Positions 54,007 to 64,000 of a stretch of DNA of 64,000 nucleotides are shown in pieces. The notes beneath the pieces are model-generated. The model was not told where the DNA came from. It saw nothing but the letters and a program-made list of their open reading frames with translations, and made no database searches. The position numbers were made by a program, and so were the translations under genes. Position 1 is the stretch's first letter, and each line of letters opens with the position of its first letter. The stretch is from positions 30,340,723-30,404,722 of the forward strand of contig CM075103.1 in NCBI GenBank assembly GCA_037576195.1. The letters run 5' to 3'. Source of the stretch: Phytoseiulus persimilis. Taxonomy: Eukaryota > Arthropoda > Arachnida > Mesostigmata > Phytoseiidae.

Positions 54007-54165
54007 ATTATCAGAATTAAATCTGAACCATCTTAAGACTCAAGCCCACCGCCCGCAATGGGATTTGCGAGGCGATAGGGAGTGTTACTGAAGCAATACT
54101 TAATGTGATTCCGGGACACTCCTGAGGGCTGGCTGTGAGGTTCAGCCGGAAAAAAAAAAAAAAAG
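54007..54165 (+). mobile_element. SINE 3' half, plus orientation, in copia B
   Basis: It matches the body and tail of the SINE family and ends in an A-run at about 54151-54164. With the next SINE it forms a head-out, tail-to-tail pair. Confidence 0.8.
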
Positions 54166-54189
54166 ATGTTGGCTAGTCTTTTTTGTTTT

Positions 54190-54432
54190 CCGGCTGAACC
54201 TCTCAGCCAGCCCTCAGGAGTGTCCCGGAATCACATTAAGTATTGCTTCAGTAACACTCCCTATCGCCTCGCAAATCCCATCGCGGGCGGTGGGCTTGGG
54301 TCTTAAGATGGTTCAGATTCCATTCTGATATGAATTAAATCCTCTTTTACCACATAAGAAATTTCTGTCCCGCGATTGCTATTATAGCTTAGCGTGGCAC
54401 CCAGTGTTGGTTTATGCCACCCGGCCAGCGAG
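54190..54432 (-). mobile_element. SINE, minus orientation, in copia B
   Basis: The minus-strand copy is nearly full length, with a short loss around the B-box region. It sits about 25 bp from the oppositely oriented SINE, so a transcript through both could fold into a long hairpin. Confidence 0.8.
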
Positions 54433-55920
54433 CGGGGAGATGAATGGTTAGCAGCGATGGCTTTGGAACTAGAATCGTTCCGATCCAACCAGGCTCATAA
54501 GCTGGTTGAGCCGGCTCCAGGACAGCATGTCCTGTCGAACCGATGGGTGTTCACCTTGAAGGCTGACAAGGATGGGAACATCATCAAAAGAAAGGCGAGA
54601 CTTGTGGTTCGTGGCTGTGCCCAGCGACCAGGTCTCGACTACGAGAGTTTTTTCAGCCCTGTAGCTAGATTTGAAACGATAAGACTCGTACTCTCAGTAG
54701 CAGCCAGGGAACATCTCTTTCTCACTCAGGCAGATGTCTGCACCGCATTCCTCTCAGCTCCTCTGGACAGGAAACTCTACATGCGGCAGCCAGCCGGCTC
54801 TGAGGACGGTAGCAAAAGAGTTTGTGAGCTTTTGAAAGCGGTCTACGGGACCGTCCAAGCTCCTAAATGCTTCAATAAGAAATTGAGCGACACTCTGCTT
54901 AGTTTGAGGACAATAAAATTGGAAAGAAGCAAGCAGGATCCATGCCTGTACTTCCCAAATCCCCCTCGAAGAGTTTTCATCCTAATCTATGTGAATGACT
55001 GCCTGATTGGTTCACATGACGAACAACTGACCAAGGCAATACTCAAAGAACTCCAGAAAACATCCGAACTCACGTTCAAGCCTCTGGAATTCCTCTTGGG
55101 ACTGAGAGTCAACATCTCACCAGACCGAGGGAGGATTCAAATCAATCAAGCCCAATACATAGCTGAGATTCTAGAACGTTTCAAAATGACTGACTGTAAG
55201 GTGTCACCCATCCCAATTGATGCTACATCTTAGTCAGCATTTGAGGGAGAAATAGACTTGAATCTGAAGTATCGAGAGCTTGTGGGGGCCTTGATGTTTG
55301 CCTCTATAGCAAGCCGCGGAGATATCCGCTATGCGGTCGGTTTCATTTCAAGATATTTGGACAAGCCAACAAGTCATCTTTGGAATACCGGTTTGAAAGG
55401 ATTACGATACCTTTCCGGTACAAGAAACTTTGGTCCAACGTATCTTGGTGAAACCCACGGCCGACTCGACGCATACTGCGATGCGGACTGGGCAGGTTGC
55501 AAAACAACGCGTAGGAGTACAAGCGGCTCAGCCATTCTTTTTGGCGGAGCAATGGTAATTTGGTCATCACAACGCCAAAGTTGTGTAACCCTCAGTAGCA
55601 TGGAGAGTGAAATAGTCGCGTGCAGTGGAATGGCAAAGTCTTGCCTCTGGTTTACCAGACTACTCCATGAAGTCGGATAACCTGTGAAGCCCGTATTGCA
55701 CATCGACAACATTGGTTGTATCCAGCTCTTCACTGAAGCCCAGGTAACAAAACGGTCAAAGCACATTGAGGCTAGGCATTTTTGACTCAAGGAGAAGATA
55801 GAGGACGGTGATTTCAAAATAGAACATTGCCCTTCTGACGAAAATATATCTGATCTTGGTACGAAGGCCCTGGCAGAAACTCACTTCGTTCGTTTACGAT
55901 CCTTAGCTGGCATTCTGAAT
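54433..55920 (+). pseudogene. copia B reverse transcriptase and RNase H
   Basis: Starts in the RT N-terminal region (EWLAAMALELESF, NRWVFTLKADKDG, RKARLVVRGCAQ) and continues through LTQADVCTAFLSAPLD and LKAVYGTVQAP to the connection and RNase H (YCDADWAGCKTTRRSTSG, LSSMESEIVA). It is broken. The preceding integrase portion lies beyond the SINE pair. Confidence 0.9.
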
Positions 55921-55921
55921 C

Positions 55922-56263
55922 ATGCTACAGATACACGTCATCGGTATTCTCCTGCTGGCGGCAACGACCGTCGCGTTCTCCCAGTACGGCACTGATTGTT
56001 TGCCGTGGTGTATCCAACAGAAAATACCATGCATGATATCCGAACTGAGCCCAGTCCATTTCCCGATCGACTGTTTCGATTCAACGGCCACCTGTATAGA
56101 GAGTGCATCACAAACAGTGGCCTGTCTACTACCAAACGGAACAACTGTTGGTGGTGAAGATATTTGGATAGCATACTACAATTACACTCATCCGATACCA
56201 CCGGCACCTGTTCCACACAACGGAACGAGTTTCCTCCAGATCTACGCGGCAGTCGTAACGTAA
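55922..56263 (+). CDS. small secreted or membrane Cys-rich protein of copia B
   Basis: The frame has 113 residues. A signal peptide spans residues 1-20 (MLQIHVIGILLLAATTVAFS). It is followed by cysteines (CLPWC, PCM, DC, TC, AC) and sequons NGTT, NYTH and NGTS. A hydrophobic stretch and a basic Cys/Arg-rich segment follow just downstream. Homologous to 956-1321 in copia A. It sits directly after RNase H in both elements, the place where accessory or env-like genes of LTR elements lie. Fossil. Confidence 0.6.
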   Translation: MLQIHVIGILLLAATTVAFSQYGTDCLPWCIQQKIPCMISELSPVHFPIDCFDSTATCIESASQTVACLLPNGTTVGGEDIWIAYYNYTHPIPPAPVPHNGTSFLQIYAAVVT

Positions 56264-56501
56264 CAACACTATTGCTTGTTTACGGCACAACGTGCTGCAT
56301 CCGATGCATGCTCCAAACATGGCGTCGGAGACGCTACCAACAACTCAGTCAGAACGAGGTCTCCTCCTCTCACCCCGGCATGGCGGCAGCCACCGGCTCG
56401 CCATATCAACCCACGGTAGATGAGGCATAGCTGAACTCACTCTGCACATCCGACGAATTTCACCAATAAAGATTCCTTCTAAACAACATAAAATTTATTC
56501 C

Positions 56502-57830
56502 TTAAGCGGTCAATTTCATGTAGTTCCCGCAAGATTGATTAAACATCTCATGCTCCATGGCAGAAGCGAATTTCTCAATTCCACTGTATGGTTGGACGGA
56601 GATTACACTTGTCAAAGGTGTCGATCTCCTAACCAGTATACAGACTCTGTCAAGAATCGAAATAAATGACCGATTATAGTGAATCTTTTTACAATCATAC
56701 CTAGCACCGGGAATCGGAAAATCTATTGGTGCGATAGTCGTGGGTAGAAGAGAGGTTGTGGTTGAGGAGGATCTGCCCTCTGTACTGGACCTCATCTGCG
56801 AGTCCTCAGTGCTCAAAGCACTAGTTGTTGATTTGTGGGTGACGGGACTGGTCGACGAGGCCATGGTCAAAGGCCGTGAAGTTGTTGTTCCCAGTGCGGT
56901 CTTCACGGCTTTTGGAGTTGAGGATGGTCGCCGAGTGGTTTTGGTAGTTGTAGCTTTACTCACACTTGAATTCGAAACTACCGGCCTCGAATCCAAAGCT
57001 ACCAGCTCGAACTCTACCTCTCTCAGATCACTTCTCTCCGTGGTCCTAGCTACAATGGCCCCGGGACTCGAGAGAAACCCAGCGCTAACGGACTGGACCA
57101 CACTGGGAGCAATCGAATCTGATGAGGGAGTCCAACTCGAGTTAGTCCTAGAGGACGCCACGATCGATGTCAGTCGATTGAAATTGGTGCTCTTGAGGAT
57201 AGGAGACGACGAGGCGGGAGATAGAACGGAAAACGAGCGTAGAGATGACGAAGAAAAGGACGGGAACACGAGTGTCGACTCAGGACTAAGATTGGCCACT
57301 GACCGAGTCGAATAATCTCGATCCCATCCTCGCGACGTCGGTATAGAAGTGACCAACGGGATGGAGTGGCTAGCCTGAAGAGCAACAAACCGCGAACGAA
57401 AAGCTCGGCGAGAAAGAAGCGCTGCAGACTGTTGATCCAGAAAAGCTAATCGGGACCTTCTACGGTGACTTTCTGGCATATTCCATTCTGACCGTGCGCG
57501 ATCCCTTGCTGATCGTAACAACTCAGGCTCGGTTGTCCTTCTTGACACGGATTCTGAGGGAAGACTGACCTTCAGGGTACGTGTCGGGGCAATAAGTTCA
57601 TGGTATACAAATTCACTGATTTCTGTTGTGATACCCGGAGAAGGTGAGAAAAGAACAGTCGAAGGACGACCGTGCTCTGTTGATATCTCTTGCCACTGTG
57701 GACTCATGGTCTCAGCCACTGATGAGCTCCAGTGAAACTGACATGAGCATGGTGATTCTGAGTTTGATGTAGATGAATATCCTATCTGGTCATTCGGACT
57801 AATAACTCCCAAACTTGGAGTAGAAAGCAA
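56502..57830 (-). CDS. antisense Ser/Thr-rich protein with Cys-containing C-terminus (copia B)
   Basis: The 442-residue minus-strand frame is dominated by Ser, Thr and Val from residue 1 to about 370, mucin-like (TTTKTTRRPSSTPKAV, SSTTTSLLPTTIAP). It ends in a conserved block YDC, YNRSFISILDRVCILVRR, PYSGIEKFAS shared with 1355-1837 of copia A. A signal-anchor start lies just upstream at 58008. It may be a glycosylated surface protein. No family is recognised. Plus-strand frames here (56740-57315) are shadows. Confidence 0.55.
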   Translation of the reverse strand: MLSTPSLGVISPNDQIGYSSTSNSESPCSCQFHWSSSVAETMSPQWQEISTEHGRPSTVLFSPSPGITTEISEFVYHELIAPTRTLKVSLPSESVSRRTTEPELLRSARDRARSEWNMPESHRRRSRLAFLDQQSAALLSRRAFRSRFVALQASHSIPLVTSIPTSRGWDRDYSTRSVANLSPESTLVFPSFSSSSLRSFSVLSPASSSPILKSTNFNRLTSIVASSRTNSSWTPSSDSIAPSVVQSVSAGFLSSPGAIVARTTERSDLREVEFELVALDSRPVVSNSSVSKATTTKTTRRPSSTPKAVKTALGTTTSRPLTMASSTSPVTHKSTTSALSTEDSQMRSSTEGRSSSTTTSLLPTTIAPIDFPIPGARYDCKKIHYNRSFISILDRVCILVRRSTPLTSVISVQPYSGIEKFASAMEHEMFNQSCGNYMKLTA

Positions 57831-58008
57831 GCAACATATCCTTTGAAGAACGGACTGGATGGCTGTTAGAGACGTGTGGTAAAGATGTGTGGGAAAAATA
57901 AGTGTCCTGAAGTGTTGAAGCTATTACTCGCACACCTAGCCCCAAAACACCAAGGGCTGCACATAACATCACGAATCCCCACATAAACCATGATACTCGG
58001 GAACTCAA
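57799..58008 (-). pseudogene. antisense signal-anchor N-terminus (copia B)
   Basis: MSSRVSWFMWGFVMLCAAL and LGVLGLGVRVIA form a signal anchor or signal peptide. The homologue in copia A begins at 2968. It is followed on minus by the Ser/Thr-rich frame. Confidence 0.45.
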
Positions 58009-58805
58009 TGTTCACTGTCTGATAAACATGAACGAAGTGATCCAATAACGGTTCGACTCAAACACCTTCAGCGAGCCAAAGGAAAGGAGCTTGATGAGGG
58101 AATGCACCGAAGAAGAATATCAAGAAACCACAAGCCAGCTAGTCTGTATCCATTGGAATATGTTTATAATCAATAACAGCCCAAGGCTGAAAGTTCACAC
58201 CAATGACGGCATCGGATGAAAGGGACACAAACACCGATGTTGGCCGTCTGAATGGAAAAGAAAAAGGAAAACGGTTGAGAATAACCGAAGTGCTGAATCA
58301 ATCAGAGGAGGAAGGAGAAAAGCTGTTTCTTCTCCTTTAGTTTGCCTTTGGGAAACGATTGCACCTGTGAACGTGTCCATTGGCAGGACACAATTTCGAT
58401 GTTACGATACTGTGGCAGACTGCCATGCTTGACAGTGGCTATGGACCAGCGATCAACAGACACCGGTTATCGTCCTTGTTGTGACAGAGCCACTTGTGTC
58501 CCACACGACGACACGAGTAGCTGAGAAGACCGAATCTGGATCGGTCTGGATCAAGCTGTTTGACAACAACCGCATATCGAATACGAGGGAACTCTCACCG
58601 GTGTACTCTCTGATATTCAATGATACCGTAATCGAGATCAAAGGAAAACGATCGCCCTCACCGCGCTGCCAGCTGCGTGCGATTCGGATGACTTCAACGC
58701 TAAGAGTCCGATCGGGAGGAACTTCCTTGGTCGCAAGCGGAGTTTGGCTCTCGACTTCGCTTGCTTTGTTGAATGTTCCTTCCTCCCTCTTTAGAGGAAC
58801 TCATA

Positions 58806-59990
58806 CTAGTGGGCGGTCGTCGATGTGCAAAGAGGTAGACAGGTTGAGTCATGGGGCTGGCTCAAGATCCTGTGCAAACGGCACGAGATCATCGCATAGG
58901 TATGAGGAGCGGTTCTCTCATCAAGGTCCATCGGTTGCTCGGCGAATTCGACCGGCCTTGGTCGAATTCGCCGGACTGGGTGTGGTCGTCGGAGGCTCTG
59001 GGATGTCATCATCATCCTCCGGAAGTGTCGCAGAATGCGAGACTTTCCTCCGATCAGTTGTTGAAACTGGAGGCAGTTCCAGGGTCGAAGATCTTCGTGT
59101 TGAGGCGGCGTAAATGAATAGTCCACCAGAAGCTGAAACAGAAGCCTAAATGATCAAGTGCCCGGTTCTATTAAATCGGTAGAGGCTAAATTTTTCTCTT
59201 TCCTGCCCAGCTACTCACTGATCATGAAGAACACGGCGAAGAACACCAAGGTCTTCCAGTTCAACACGGACGATGCCAGCCTCCTGAGACGAGTCTTTGG
59301 GGCCCGAGGATCGCTTGAATCTTCTGCCATGATCTGCTCGGCAGTAAGCTGGAATCGGGTTTCCGCTGGCGAATTAGAGCCAGCAAGTGAACCTTGAAAT
59401 ACCGAATCATGAATGAGGACAGAATGTTCCCGATCCCCTGGAAGTTCTTCCACCTCCAGGGTCAAGGTACCGATGGCGGTCGACTTCCGGACTGATTGAC
59501 TCCTCAGCTCCCGGACAATGGTCTCCAGATTGATTATCCGGAGATTGTCCTGGTCAGAGTTCTGCTTCATTGTCGATGAGGGCAGCAGGGCTCCATTGAT
59601 GGAGCCCTGCTGCTCTTCAACTCGGTCTTGAAAGTCGGCCAGAGAATCAACAACCTGCTTCATCGGAATCTGCGGAGTCACATACTTCGCGGAGGCATTG
59701 AGCTGAACCATGAGCTTGGAGAAATTCTCATCAATCGTGTCAATGCGACGTGCCAGTTGTTTCACTGTGTCACAGACACCAGTGAGCTGTCCCGGGTTCT
59801 CAGTTAGAGACACCATTTCGGTCCGATAGAACTCGAGATTTCTCTCGACTCTGCGAACCTGATCCATGGTTACCTTACAGACACTGCCCGCAAAGGCGGC
59901 TTCTTGTAGGGAAACGGTGACCAGACTTGAGTCAGGTTTCGGAACAACCTCCGAGGCTGTACCGACACAGGCCATCTCCTGATCTATCAT
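58806..59990 (-). CDS. antisense coiled-coil/transmembrane protein (copia B)
   Basis: Frame 59990-59211 has 259 residues. A coiled coil spans about 55-180 (VKQLARRIDTIDENFSKLM, QVVDSLADFQDRVEEQQ, LETIVRELRSQ). Residues 240-256 are a transmembrane segment (LVFFAVFFMI). The frame then meets GTGAGT, a splice-donor match, as in copia A. The homologue is at 3286-4660. Downstream (59130-58806) are Thr/Pro-rich frames. It may be an envelope-like or adhesion protein, but no fusion peptide is evident. Confidence 0.5.
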
Positions 59991-60000
59991 GGTACGGCTG

Positions 60001-60700
60001 AACTGGGTTCTTCTCGCTGGGAACAGTATCCAATTAACGATGAACGGACAGCGGCACAGTCAAGAGCAGACTGACACAAGACTGAGTTTCAACCCTAATT
60101 TAAAGGAAGCCATCGAACATCGATGCGAGACTGTGGAGTTCAGCGATTCATTCCTAATCCTAATAAACCAATATTGACATTTGCTTTATGCTCTCAGATG
60201 TGAGACCGACTCGGAGCATTAATGTCGACAGAGGATGGAATTCGCTGGAAAAACATCCAGATCGCATCGAGATCCATGGATCCGAGAATCTCGACCAAGG
60301 TCTCGAAATAGACTGTTTATGGCTCCCAGATGCGCATAAACAAAGCTGCTCCGGATCAGCAACAGATGCAAAAACACAAAGGAAAATTGGTAAAAATACA
60401 GTTGAAGCTGTATCAAATTGGCTCCAATAAACATCAAAACATGCGGCTGAGATCACAAACACACCGCTCAGCGAGAACGCATAAATCGGAGCCGACTATC
60501 GAACTTTGGACATGAGCAGACTTTCTCCCCCAACCAAAATGATGATGATCCAAGGGGGAGCGGTCTGCGCTCCCACGATCTATAGCGAGTGAGATGCGGA
60601 GGCGGTTCTTTTCTTGTCTTCCGCCTAAAAACAGCTCTCACTAAAAAGCTGAGAAATAAAAGCTTGAGTCAAGCTGAGGTCCGAATTATTCCAATTCATA
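60001..60700. other. no recognised gene; possible end of copia B
   Basis: Only short frames are present. A purine run CCAAGGGGGAG at 60549-60559 resembles a polypurine tract, but no LTR follows. Confidence 0.3.
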
Positions 60701-60712
60701 CCAAAGTTCACG

Positions 60713-61342
60713 ATGGTTCGTCCCCAAGCCATCCATTTCGGTAACCTCGAGAGTGATACGGGGGACGTTGTCATGCACAACATCAATGACACACGTATCC
60801 CCTGTTGGTGCAACGACAAGGGGTGTTCCCTGTCTGGATTCGACCACCAGGAATCAATCTTCCGAGGACCGTGGGTGGCCATCCCGTTCCGGAGTGGGTA
60901 ACTCGCACGCTACCAATGGAAATACCCAGCAGTGCACTCAGTGGTTCGTGAGCACTGTAGCAGGCTGAACCGGAGAGCCGAGTTCCGGCCACGACCGAAT
61001 TGCGGGATGATCCCGCAAAGACATCTCATCATCAGCGAGATGCCCACGAGATACGGAGCACGCCTCTCCGAAGATCTCTACCCAAAGATCTGGGCGGCCA
61101 CCTCGGGCGACTGGAAGTTCCAGTTCAACCTCATTGCCCGAGGTCACATTCTGACACGACACCGTCAGGCCGTGATGAAAGCCATCATGAAGCATTCGAA
61201 CGAGAGCACTCTGGTGGCAATCAACGACGAGATACAAAATGAACAACTCAGTTGCTTCATCAGAAGAAAGATGTTCAAAGCGATTCTACCTGAGGACTTT
61301 GTTCCCTTAGGTAAAAAGATTGAGTTCCATCCTAGGTACTAA
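60713..61342 (+). pseudogene. orphan coding region, probably disrupted
   Basis: Two frames in the same phase, 60713-60901 (MVRPQAIHFGNLESDTG, PCWCNDKGCSLSGF) and 60932-61342 (LIISEMPTRYGARL, SGDWKFQFNLIARGHILTRH, FIRRKMFKAILPEDF), have a protein-like composition. Between them an overlapping frame (60753-60968) also looks coding, so a shift may exist near 60890-60980. The family is not recognised. It abuts the LINE fragment that follows. Confidence 0.35.
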
Positions 61343-61850
61343 TCCTGGAAACTCTGGCAGTCGATGAACATAAAAGAAGAAAGCTACACGAAGTGGCAAC
61401 GTGCCTGGGACGCTGCAACCACGGGAAGATGGACCCACTCATGCATACCAGATGTCAAGAGATGGTGCGAGAGAGATTTCGGCGAGTTAACCTACTACAC
61501 GTCACAGTTCTTCACGGGCCACGGCAACTTCGAGAAGTATCTACACTTCATCAGGAAGAGACAGAGCCCGAAATGCGTGAACTGTGACAGCGCGGAAGAA
61601 GACGACGTACATCACACAGTGTTCGTTTGCCCGGCCTTTGCAGGGCAGAGAGTTGCTTTTGGGGCGACCACGGGGCCGGAGTTGGTTAAGAAGATGCTTG
61701 AATCGGAGGAAGAGTGGAACAAAACAAGCCGTAAAATAGCATGTATCCTCAAGAAGAAGGACGCGCTCATCCGGCAAATAACGACAGTCTCTACGGGCCG
61801 GGCTGGACCCCCGGCAGGCCAGACGTGAAAAGAATTTGTGACCCAGATAG
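61343..61850 (+). pseudogene. LINE 3' fragment (R1/Jockey-type C-terminus)
   Basis: The frame 61364-61828 (154 residues) reads GRWTHSCIPDVKRWCERDFG, QFFTGHGNFEKYL and a zinc motif CVNCDSAEEDDVHHTVFVC. This is the typical C-terminal end of R1/Jockey-like reverse transcriptases. It is truncated at its 5' end, as is usual for dead LINE copies, and differs from the LINE at 18767-23735. Confidence 0.8.
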
Positions 61851-62077
61851 CAGGAGAACAGAGTGTATAAGATAGGAATGCTCCTGGTGACCCGGAAGTA
61901 ATGCAAACAACAGATTCCTGTGAACAGGTATCTCGGAAGTCCCCAGTCACCAGAGGGCGGAGATAGGTGTGTTTTTTAGAGGAATCACCTCAGTACCAGA
62001 AAGTTGGCGTACCTCTGGTCTCCGAAGGGATTTTTCACATCATACTCGATAATTATGAAAAAAAAAAAGTAGGAACA

Positions 62078-62213
62078 CATAATAAAAGGAAACTGTTTCC
62101 CTTTCCACAGCTGTACAGGTGGTATTCAGGGCAGTGTTTTCCACATAATTTACCCACAACACGCGCCAAACAAACCTGGCAATAAACGTCTTTTGCAGCA
62201 TAATAAAAGGAAA
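62078..62213 (+). mobile_element. 106-bp insert between 15-bp direct repeats
   Basis: CATAATAAAAGGAAA occurs at 62078-62092 and 62199-62213. The insert between them ends CAATAAACGTCTTTTGCAG, with a polyadenylation signal near its 3' end. It resembles a retroposed transcript end or a very short SINE-like piece. Confidence 0.5.
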
Positions 62214-62870
62214 TCGTTACGTAAACCCACTCGTACGAAGAACTCTTTCTTGGAACATAAAATACTTAATGGCCATAGGTGGATTCTGTACCCCCTCTGC
62301 ATGTAAAACCAAACTAGTATAGAACCACAGACCTCACGCCTTAGCAGCGTTAGAGGTAGGACTGGACCTAGGTTTTGGTAGGGATAGAATCAGTAAAATT
62401 CAAGATCATATCTGAACTGACAGTTTCATCTTACAAGGGAACTATACGAAGTGTAACACCCAGATTTGAATTAAAGTGTGCCCATTTTGTAGTCCATGGT
62501 GGGTCATGTTCAGGCCCACAGTTAGTCGTCTTAAATGGGCCCGTGGTTTTTTTTTCTAGAGAGGTCCGAAATTCGAAAAAAAAGAGGTTTTCCGGCTTTC
62601 CCGGGCCGATTTACTCCCCTGGTCTTCATTGGTGACTCGAGTTTTCGACTCTGAATCAGTGACTGATGCAGGGAACACACAGCGAGATCGACTAAACACT
62701 CACTTCTTTCTCCTGGATCGTTCGCCACCGAGGGGCGGCACGATGAGAGACATCCTTGTGGTCATGATCGTGGATTACGCATGCGTGTACTTGCTTTAGC
62801 ATAAAAGACAATCATGATCTCGTTGCCGGATTGGGTTTCATGAGACAACGAATACAAACAAAAATTTAAC
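62214..62870. other. no recognised gene; probable 5' flank of the Tc5-like element
   Basis: No frame or repeat is recognised. Terminal inverted repeats of the transposon were not identified. Confidence 0.35.
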
Positions 62871-62875
62871 TGCAA

Positions 62876-64000
62876 ATGGAGGGCTCTATGAGGCCCGAGA
62901 TGGTACAAGCCCTGCTCAAAGAACTTCTCACGTCCATGGGCCTAGACGTCCTGAGGACGACGGAAGCAACTTCTATCGAGAGACATATGGCGCAAAAAAT
63001 TTACGAAATGGTGCGGAGCTGCGAAGAGCAGGACGAAGTCTACATCGAGGAGACAGACGAGTTACACGAGTCGCATTACCATTCAAAAGAATACGAAGTG
63101 GTGTACGAAGACACGGCTGATGCATCCGACTTCATCACCTTTGAGTACATGTGCCAAGTTCTAGACTACATCGACGCCAACCAAAACCACACCTGGAAAA
63201 CCATCAGAGCGAGGTTCCCGAGAGTGAAGCATCGGAATTATATCGGCAGATTCAGGACGTACAGGGAAAATCTCGGCAGCAGTCGTGAACGTTTCCTCAA
63301 AATCAGTCAACATTGCAAAGAGCGGTTTGATGACGCTCGGGCGAACGGACTCCTCATCCATGACCGCACTATTCGCATGTGGGCTCTAGAAAGAGCCCGG
63401 GAGCTGGGTCTGACAACATTCCAAGCGAGCCCAGGATGGATCGCGAAGTTCAAGAACATTTACCGTGTATCATCCAGGAAGATCGTCAAGACTGTGACGC
63501 ACAGGCATCAACAATGTCACGGAGAAATCGTTGAAGAATCGAGGCGGCTCCTTCAAGACTTCGTTGAACATTTCAAATACGAGTTCGAACCCGCCGAAGT
63601 TTTCAACACAGATCAGTCTGGGTTCAACTATAATATATTGTTCATACAGGTCGGACGTTGTCTTACACCGGAGAGCGATCAACTGTTGCAAGCTTCAACA
63701 GTTCGAACGCTCTGGCCCACAGCTATACGATTCAACCGCTTCTGAATATGGATGGCCGCCTTGTTGGGAAATTGCTCATGAATTTACAGGAGAAAAGTGG
63801 GTCTTTCGGTCCGAACGTATCGAGAGATTTGCCAAACTTTTCAAATTTATATGTCACATGCTCCAAATCCGGGAAGCTCACGAAAGACTTGGTGCGTTGC
63901 TGGAGCTCCCAAGTGTTCTCTCCAGAAGTCGCGAAATTGCGTCGCGATCGATGTGTCTTATACGTGGATTCATGGGGTGGCCATCGAGATAGTGAGCTCT
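62876..64000 (+). pseudogene. Tc5/pogo-type transposase, frameshifted, cut by the window edge
   Basis: The N-terminal part has an acidic region, then a CENP-B/Tc5-type helix-turn-helix (IRMWALERARELGLTTFQAS, PGWIAKFKNIYRVSSRKIVK) at about residues 175-220. The first catalytic Asp lies in VFNTDQSGFNY. From about 63650 the family sequence continues in another frame (GRTLSYTGERSTVA, HSYTIQPLLNMDGRLVGKLL, CSKSGKLTKDLV, VLYVDSWGGHRDSE with the second Asp) to the end of the window. One small indel near 63645-63655 explains this. The protein would bind its own ends and move the element. Confidence 0.85.

Larger units (their letters stand above)
49590..54190 (+). repeat. tandem duplication, unit 2
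   Basis: It is the counterpart of unit 1 without the BEL insertion, and it is continuous at its end with the rest of copia B. It preserves the pre-insertion BEL target at about 50440-50452. Confidence 0.95.
51028..60000 (+). mobile_element. Ty1/copia-type LTR element B (broken), with antisense module
   Basis: 5' LTR, gag-protease-integrase frame, a SINE pair, RT-RNase H, a small signal-peptide ORF and then minus-strand membrane-protein ORFs, in the same order as copia A. No 3' LTR was found, so the right end is open and may lie beyond 60000. It has a few breaks besides the SINE insertions. Confidence 0.85.

Noticed and set aside
56740-57315. 191-residue plus-strand frame in copia B
   Set aside because: It is the shadow of the Ser/Thr-rich minus-strand frame, whose C-terminal block is conserved in copia A.
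60000-62100. 3' LTR of copia B
   Set aside because: I looked for the LTR start and end blocks and found none. Only a purine run at 60549 remains, so the right end was left open.

Overview
This window is eukaryotic, almost certainly arthropod, DNA made of nested transposable elements. The element mix (copia, gypsy and BEL/Pao retroelements, an EN-RT LINE, Merlin/ISXO2-like, hAT, MULE and Tc5/pogo DNA transposons, a tRNA-derived SINE) fits an invertebrate. A mite or tick is only a guess. No host gene is securely identified. A few orphan open frames and exon-like pieces are listed at low confidence.

Layout. 1-6180: 3' part of a broken copia element (A) ending in an LTR. It sits inside a 45-bp minisatellite (6181-8290) that ends in a short inverted-repeat terminus. 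8441-14000: a broken gypsy element on the minus strand, split by a non-autonomous hAT element (9689-10578) that itself holds a small minisatellite-bearing element. 14000-18330: a hAT MITE, a duplicated GC-rich repeat, a possible exon and a MULE transposase. 18767-23735: a full-looking LINE on the minus strand, with ORF1 and ORF2 in the same frame, separated by one UAG. 24000-27600: a FLYWCH-like exon, a SINE, a LINE 5' fragment and short duplications. 27600-31150: a Merlin transposase split by a 2.7-kb hAT element that carries a large inverted repeat. 31530-33510: a hAT transposase split by a SINE. 34468-35223: an orphan gene with a TATA box. 37561-54190: a 4.6-kb tandem duplication (foldback-like element, flank, 5' half of copia element B). 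The first copy received a young, whole-looking BEL/Pao element (38434-45838). 54190-60000: the 3' half of copia B. 60713-64000: an orphan ORF, a LINE 3' fragment, a short retroposed piece and a Tc5-like transposase cut by the window edge.

The most unusual signal is shared by copia A and copia B. Between the reverse transcriptase/RNase H region and the 3' end, both carry a small sense ORF with a signal peptide and cysteines, then several kilobases of open frames on the opposite strand. Those frames encode membrane-protein-like products: a coiled coil ending in a transmembrane segment, and a signal-anchor protein with a Ser/Thr-rich stalk and a conserved Cys-containing C-terminus. In copia A a polypurine tract and LTR lie beyond the module, so it is inside the element. 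Independently, the BEL element carries a GC-rich ORF antisense to its polyprotein between pol and the 3' LTR. Antisense accessory genes at the 3' end of two unrelated LTR families are the main candidate for something undescribed. All LTR elements are treated as fossils.
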